Shown piece by piece: positions 5,530 to 9,099 of a stretch of DNA of 9,099 nucleotides. This stretch comes from JAENVT01 sp031412355 (GTDB taxonomy: Bacteria > Actinomycetota > Acidimicrobiia > Acidimicrobiales > Ilumatobacteraceae). Position 1 is the stretch's first letter; every line of letters starts with the position of its first letter. The position numbers and the translations under genes were made by a program. The notes beneath the pieces were generated by a model. It saw only the letters and a program-made list of their open reading frames with translations, did not search any database and had not been told where the DNA came from. Location of the stretch: NCBI GenBank assembly GCA_031412355.1, contig JANOCR010000202.1, positions 1 to 9,099 of the forward strand, written 5' to 3'.

Positions 5530-6816
5530 ATGGTTTCGGCACCGCGCCCGCCAAGCGTCGACGCGCTGGCCCGAGTCATGGCCGACAGCGGGCTGCCACA
5601 CGCGGTGTGCGTCGAGCTGGCACGCCAGGCGGTCGCCGAGGGTCCGGCCAGCTTCGAGCGCACCGCGGCGATCACGCGCGCCAACCTGTTCGCCCATTCG
5701 CTGCTCGGTCCGGTGATCAACGCAACCGGCGTGCTGTTGCACACCAACCTGGGGCGTGCCCCGTTGGAGATCATCCACCCGTCGATGGCGATGAACATCG
5801 AGTTCGACCTGCAGACGGGTGAACGTGGTTCGCGACAGCATGCCGTCGGCACGTTGTTGGCGATGCTGTGCGATGCCGAGGCGGCGATCGTGGTCAACAA
5901 CAACGCCGCCGCAGTGCTGCTGGTGCTCGCCGCGATCGCCCGCGACCGGCAAGTCGTCGTCAGCCGCGGCGAGAGCGTCGAGATCGGCGGGGGCTTCCGC
6001 ATCCCCGACGTGATCGAGCAATCCGGTGCACACCTCATTGATGTCGGCACCACCAATCGCACGCGGCTGGCCGACTATCGCAAAGCGATCGGCCGCAGGA
6101 ACGCCGACGTCGCCGCGATCCTGAAGGTGCACCCCAGCAACTACCGCGTCGAAGGCTTCGTCGAGACCGCGGCTGTCGCCGATCTCACGACCCTGGGTGT
6201 GCCCGTGATCGCCGACATCGGCAGCGGGCTGATCGACGCCAACTGCCCGTGGCTCGGCGGGCCACCTCCCGCGTGGTTGCATGGCGAGCCGGCGGCGCGC
6301 CAGTCGCTAGAGGACGGCGCAGCGCTGGTCACCTTCAGCGGCGACAAGCTGTTCGGGGGTCCGCAAGCGGGCATCATTGCCGGGCGCGCCGACCTGGTGG
6401 CGCAATGCCGACAACACCCGTTGATGCGCGCGTTGCGCCCCGGCACCCACGTGATGGCAGCGATGCAACGCACCACGCTGGCCTATCTGCAGCGGACCGC
6501 GACCACCGACATCCCCTTCTGGACGATGGTCGCCGCGACCATCGAGGACCTGCACATCCGGGCGGGCGAGATCATCGCCGCCGCAGGGGTCGGTGAGATC
6601 GAAGCGACGGAGGCCGTTCCCGGTGCGGGCTCGGCGCCGGGCGCGACGATCCCATCGGTCGGCATTCGTATCGCGGGCGACCGATTGGCCGTGTTGCGCT
6701 CGTGCGACCCGCCGGTGGTCGCACGCACACGCGACGGTTCGACGTTGCTCGATCTGCGCACCGTCGAACCCGGCAGCGATGGCGCGGTAGCTGCGGCACT
6801 GCGACGATGCGCGTAG
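5530..6816 (+). CDS. selA: L-seryl-tRNA(Sec) selenium transferase
   Basis: The 428-aa product is a PLP enzyme of the cytosol that converts Ser-tRNA(Sec) to Sec-tRNA(Sec) using selenophosphate. Family blocks run in order: 'PVINATGVLLHTNLGRAPL' (61-79), 'VVNNNAAAVLLVLAA' (121-135), 'SRGESVEIGGGFRIPDV' (145-161), 'GTTNRTRLADYRKAI' (173-187), 'LKVHPSNYRVEGF' (198-210), 'IADIGSGL' (227-234) and the PLP site 'SGDKLFGGPQAGI' (270-282) with Lys273 as the Schiff-base lysine. E. coli SelA has 463 residues, and the shortfall is mainly in the N-terminal tRNA-binding region (about 60 residues before 'PVINATG'). The open frame runs further left to 5425, but that extension would overlap dut and has no family sequence, so ATG 5530 is preferred. 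It overlaps selB by 10 bp. Confidence 0.95.
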   Translation: MVSAPRPPSVDALARVMADSGLPHAVCVELARQAVAEGPASFERTAAITRANLFAHSLLGPVINATGVLLHTNLGRAPLEIIHPSMAMNIEFDLQTGERGSRQHAVGTLLAMLCDAEAAIVVNNNAAAVLLVLAAIARDRQVVVSRGESVEIGGGFRIPDVIEQSGAHLIDVGTTNRTRLADYRKAIGRRNADVAAILKVHPSNYRVEGFVETAAVADLTTLGVPVIADIGSGLIDANCPWLGGPPPAWLHGEPAARQSLEDGAALVTFSGDKLFGGPQAGIIAGRADLVAQCRQHPLMRALRPGTHVMAAMQRTTLAYLQRTATTDIPFWTMVAATIEDLHIRAGEIIAAAGVGEIEATEAVPGAGSAPGATIPSVGIRIAGDRLAVLRSCDPPVVARTRDGSTLLDLRTVEPGSDGAVAAALRRCA

Positions 6817-8540
6817 TCGCCACCGCCGGCCACGTCGACCACGGCAAGTCGTCGCTGGTGCAGGCGCTGACCGGCACCAACCCCGACCGCTTGGAGGAAG
6901 AGCGCAGCCGCGGCCTGACGATCGACATCGGCTTCGCCCACACGATCCTGCCCAGTGGTGCGGGGATCAGCTTCGTCGACGTCCCCGGGCACGTCAGGTT
7001 CATCGGCAACATGCTGGCCGGTGTCGGTGGAGTGGATGCGTGCATGTTCGTGGTGGCAGCCACGGAAGGGTGGAAGCCGCAGAGCGAGGAGCACCTGCGC
7101 ATCCTCGAACTGGTGGGCCTCGGTCACGGAGTGATCGCAATGACCAAGGTCGATCTGGTCGACGACGAGTGGCGGCAACTGCAGGAGTTGGACATTCGCG
7201 ATCGGCTCGCCGGATCGTTCCTGGCAGATGCGCCGATCGTGTCGGTGAGCGCGACCACGGGCGCAGGGCTCGACGACATCCGCACCGCGTTGGACGTGCT
7301 GGTACACGAAACCCCGGCGTCGCAAGACCGTGGGCGTCCGCGGCTATGGGTGGATCGAGTGTTCGCCGCGAAGGGAAGCGGCACAGTGGTCACGGGCACG
7401 CTGACGGGCGGATCGCTGCGCGCCGATCAACAGGTGCACGTGGCCGGGCGCGCTGTGCGCATCCGGTCGCTGCAATCCCACAGCGAGACCCACGCGGCGA
7501 TTGGTCCCGGCAATCGCGTTGCGTTGAACCTGGCCGGGGTCGACCACGGCGAACTGCAGCGTGGAAATGCCGTGACGATTGCCGAGCAGTGGAGGCCGAC
7601 ACAACGGCTCGACGCGTCTCTGCACGTGCTGCCCGCGCTGCAGCACCAGGTGACGCGGCGCGGCGCGTATCTCGCCTACATCGGGTCGGGCGAGTTCCCG
7701 GTGAAGCTGCGAGTGCTGGGCGACGAGGGCATCGCGCCCGGAGGCGAAGGTTTGGTTCGACTGCACGTCGCCACACAGCTGCCGCTTACGCCCGGTGATC
7801 GATACGTGCTGCGCGAATCGGGCCGCGACGAGACCGTCGGCGGCGGTGAGATCCTCGACGTTGCGCCGGTGCTGCCGGCATCGAAGGCCCGTCCGGATCG
7901 ATCGGTCGAGCGGGTGATCGCCGAGCGCGGCTGGGTGACGGTAGACGATCTCGAGGCATTGACCGGCGAGCGGCGCGAGCCGATGCTTGGCGATGCCGTC
8001 GTGTCACCGGAGTGGCTCGACACGACCCGTCGCATCGTGATCGCGCGCGTCGAGTCTGCGGGCGATCTCGGTCTCGACGTCGCAGAACTCGACGACCGTC
8101 AGCGCGCTGTCGCCAGCGCTCTCGACGGCGTCGAGATCGGCACGGGTCGCGTCCGTCGTGCCGACGCGACCGACCCGTTGCACGACCATCCTTTCGTCGC
8201 CGCGCTATTGACAGCTGGTGTCACGCCACCCGAGCCCGAAGGCGTCGACAGGGCTCAGCTCCGCGAGCTCGTGCGGCGCAAGACCATCATCGAGCGCGAC
8301 GGGATCTACTTCCATCCGCGCACGATCGACGATGTCGCCGCGGCAGTGGCCGCCCTCCTGCGTGCCGATCCAGCGGGCTTCACTGTCGCCCAGCTACGCG
8401 ATGCGCTCGGGGTATCGCGCAAGTACGCGCTGCCGCTGGTCAACGAGCTCGATGGCCGCGGCGTTACCCGCCGTCGTGGGGACTTGCGTGTGGCGGGTCC
8501 GCGACTGCCTTCCGCCGGCGAAGAGTCGGCACCCGCCTGA
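6807..8540 (+). CDS. selB: Selenocysteine-specific translation elongation factor
   Basis: The 577-aa GTPase (614 in E. coli) delivers Sec-tRNA(Sec) to UGA codons marked by a SECIS hairpin in the mRNA. The G motifs are intact: G1 'GHVDHGKSS' (8-16), G2 'RGLTIDIGF' (35-43), G3 'DVPGH' (58-62), G4 'TKVD' (113-116) and G5 'SAT' (148-150). The barrel domains follow: II at about 178-258 ('AAKGSGTVVTGTLTGG') and III at about 265-355, closing with 'ETVGGGEILD'. The rest, about 365-577, corresponds to the winged-helix region. The last wing, 'FTVAQLRDALGVSRKYALPL' and following (525-564), is the best match and in E. coli binds the SECIS RNA. The start lies inside selA with no clear ribosome binding site, so coupled translation is likely. 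The 3' end overlaps the convergent hydrolase gene by 77 bp. Confidence 0.95.
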   Translation: MRVVATAGHVDHGKSSLVQALTGTNPDRLEEERSRGLTIDIGFAHTILPSGAGISFVDVPGHVRFIGNMLAGVGGVDACMFVVAATEGWKPQSEEHLRILELVGLGHGVIAMTKVDLVDDEWRQLQELDIRDRLAGSFLADAPIVSVSATTGAGLDDIRTALDVLVHETPASQDRGRPRLWVDRVFAAKGSGTVVTGTLTGGSLRADQQVHVAGRAVRIRSLQSHSETHAAIGPGNRVALNLAGVDHGELQRGNAVTIAEQWRPTQRLDASLHVLPALQHQVTRRGAYLAYIGSGEFPVKLRVLGDEGIAPGGEGLVRLHVATQLPLTPGDRYVLRESGRDETVGGGEILDVAPVLPASKARPDRSVERVIAERGWVTVDDLEALTGERREPMLGDAVVSPEWLDTTRRIVIARVESAGDLGLDVAELDDRQRAVASALDGVEIGTGRVRRADATDPLHDHPFVAALLTAGVTPPEPEGVDRAQLRELVRRKTIIERDGIYFHPRTIDDVAAAVAALLRADPAGFTVAQLRDALGVSRKYALPLVNELDGRGVTRRRGDLRVAGPRLPSAGEESAPA

Positions 8541-9099
8541 TTCCACGCTGCTTGGTGTGCTCCAAGCCGCGTTCGAGGTCGCGAGCGGCCTGTGCGATGC
8601 GTACGTCGTTGGTGATGACCTCGCCGAAGTGCTGTGGATCGGCGAGCAGCCAGCTGTGCGATCCGTCGACGACGGTGCCCTCGACACCGGATGCAACACA
8701 CAGTGCCTCGAAGGATTCGCGCGGGATGATCCCGTCGCGGGTGCCCCACAGAATCGTGATGGGCATGCCGCGATCGCGCAGCCGCTCGAGCTCGACGCGC
8801 AGGTCGGCGCGCCTGGCCAGGTTGGCGACGCGCACGATCGCACGGGGGTTGCGAACAAGGTTGGGCAAGAGGTCCTCGATCACAACGGGCAACACGCGCG
8901 TCGCTTGCCGCACGGGCCACACGTCGCTGGGGAAGTGCAGTCCCCAGTCCCACAAAGGCCGCTCGCCGATGCTGCGCAACGTGCGTCCGTTGCGCCACGC
9001 CGAGCCGCCGATCGAGTTGACCAGCACCAGCGAACGCACACGCTTGGGCATGTCGTGGGCGAGCTTGATTGCCACGCCCCCACCGAACGAATGCCCGAC
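8464..9099 (-). CDS. Alpha/beta-fold hydrolase, C-terminal part (start lies right of the window)
   Basis: The frame is open from the right edge to the TAA at 8466-8464, giving 211 visible residues. The first are 'VGHSFGGG', the nucleophile elbow GxSxG with Ser at visible residue 4, so the missing part is the N-terminal strand region before it. An internal GTG at 9075 is not the start because the elbow lies before it. The acid is Asp in 'LWGTRDGIIP' (visible residue 122) and the base is His in 'DGSHSW' (residue 148), so the triad is complete. A helical cap lies at about 30-105. After the fold there is a basic, low-complexity tail of about 30 residues ('RRVPTLRRRK'), and its last 25 residues are encoded antisense to the end of selB. 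The substrate is unknown. It is not closely similar in sequence to the other alpha/beta hydrolase at 3467-4309. Confidence 0.88.
   Translation of the reverse strand, partial: VGHSFGGGVAIKLAHDMPKRVRSLVLVNSIGGSAWRNGRTLRSIGERPLWDWGLHFPSDVWPVRQATRVLPVVIEDLLPNLVRNPRAIVRVANLARRADLRVELERLRDRGMPITILWGTRDGIIPRESFEALCVASGVEGTVVDGSHSWLLADPQHFGEVITNDVRIAQAARDLERGLEHTKQRGIRRVPTLRRRKAVADPPHASPHDGG
8545..8572 (+). terminator. Stem-loop just after selB (candidate selAB terminator)
   Basis: ACGC-T-GCTTGG (8545-8555) pairs with CCAAGC-C-GCGT (8562-8572). This gives ten base pairs with one T/C mismatch and a 6-nt loop (tgtgct), starting five bases after the selB TGA. No T-run follows. It lies inside the coding sequence of the convergent hydrolase, so coding constraint could explain part of it, but the pairing is the strongest of the three stem-loops at convergent ends here. 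Confidence 0.5.

Noticed and set aside
5335..6282. 315-codon open frame on the - strand upstream of and overlapping dut
   Set aside because: It is antisense to selA and in another frame from dut; there is no family sequence.
6483..7325. 280-codon open frame on the - strand across the selA/selB junction
   Set aside because: Both genes on the other strand are certain; the antisense product has no motif.
8541..8600. tRNA(Sec) gene (selC) next to selB
   Set aside because: Only a simple stem-loop is present; there is no 8-bp acceptor stem or TCA anticodon arrangement, and the bases are coding on the other strand.

Overview
The window is a dense, GC-rich stretch of bacterial chromosome with no gap of 300 bases or more between genes. 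The codon use, the scramblase-like and dUTPase sequences, and the pairing of a galE-like reductase with a PlsC-like protein (as in mycobacteria) point to an actinomycete. A lineage such as Acidimicrobiia is possible, but the sequence does not settle it. I see no mobile element, CRISPR array, tRNA or rRNA gene.

Layout, left to right. (1) Positions 1-707 (+) hold the 3' part of a phospholipid scramblase-related (LURP-one fold) protein. (2) It converges on a secreted LysM + M23 cell-wall endopeptidase (721-1758, -). (3) A 78-bp divergent intergenic region leads into a four-gene (+) operon, 1837-5022, with overlapping or nearly overlapping ends: an NAD-dependent epimerase/dehydratase-like protein, a PlsC-like acyltransferase homologue, an alpha/beta hydrolase and a Nudix hydrolase of CoA-diphosphatase type. 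(4) The operon converges on dut (dUTPase, 5030-5485, -). (5) selA (5530-6816, +) diverges from dut across 44 bp and overlaps selB (6807-8540, +) by 10 bp. (6) selB overlaps by 77 bp, tail to tail, a second alpha/beta hydrolase (8464-9099, -) that runs off the right edge.

How the genes work together. selA and selB supply two of the four core components for selenocysteine insertion: Ser-tRNA(Sec) to Sec-tRNA(Sec) conversion, and the dedicated elongation factor. selC and selD are not in the window, so they must be elsewhere if the trait is active. The four-gene operon looks like lipid or acyl/CoA metabolism, but its first two products lack the standard catalytic residues of their families (the YxxxK lysine, and the HX4D and PEG motifs). 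That makes it the least conventional part of the window. dut is nucleotide-pool housekeeping. The wall hydrolase and the scramblase-like protein are envelope functions.

Regulatory reading. All three convergent junctions carry a short stem-loop at or just after the stop codon, with no U-tract. Two operon starts (1837 and 5530) have a TANNNT -10-like hexamer 6-7 nt upstream and no good ribosome binding site, which suggests leaderless transcripts. I found no clearly new multi-gene system. The oddities listed are local and checkable.
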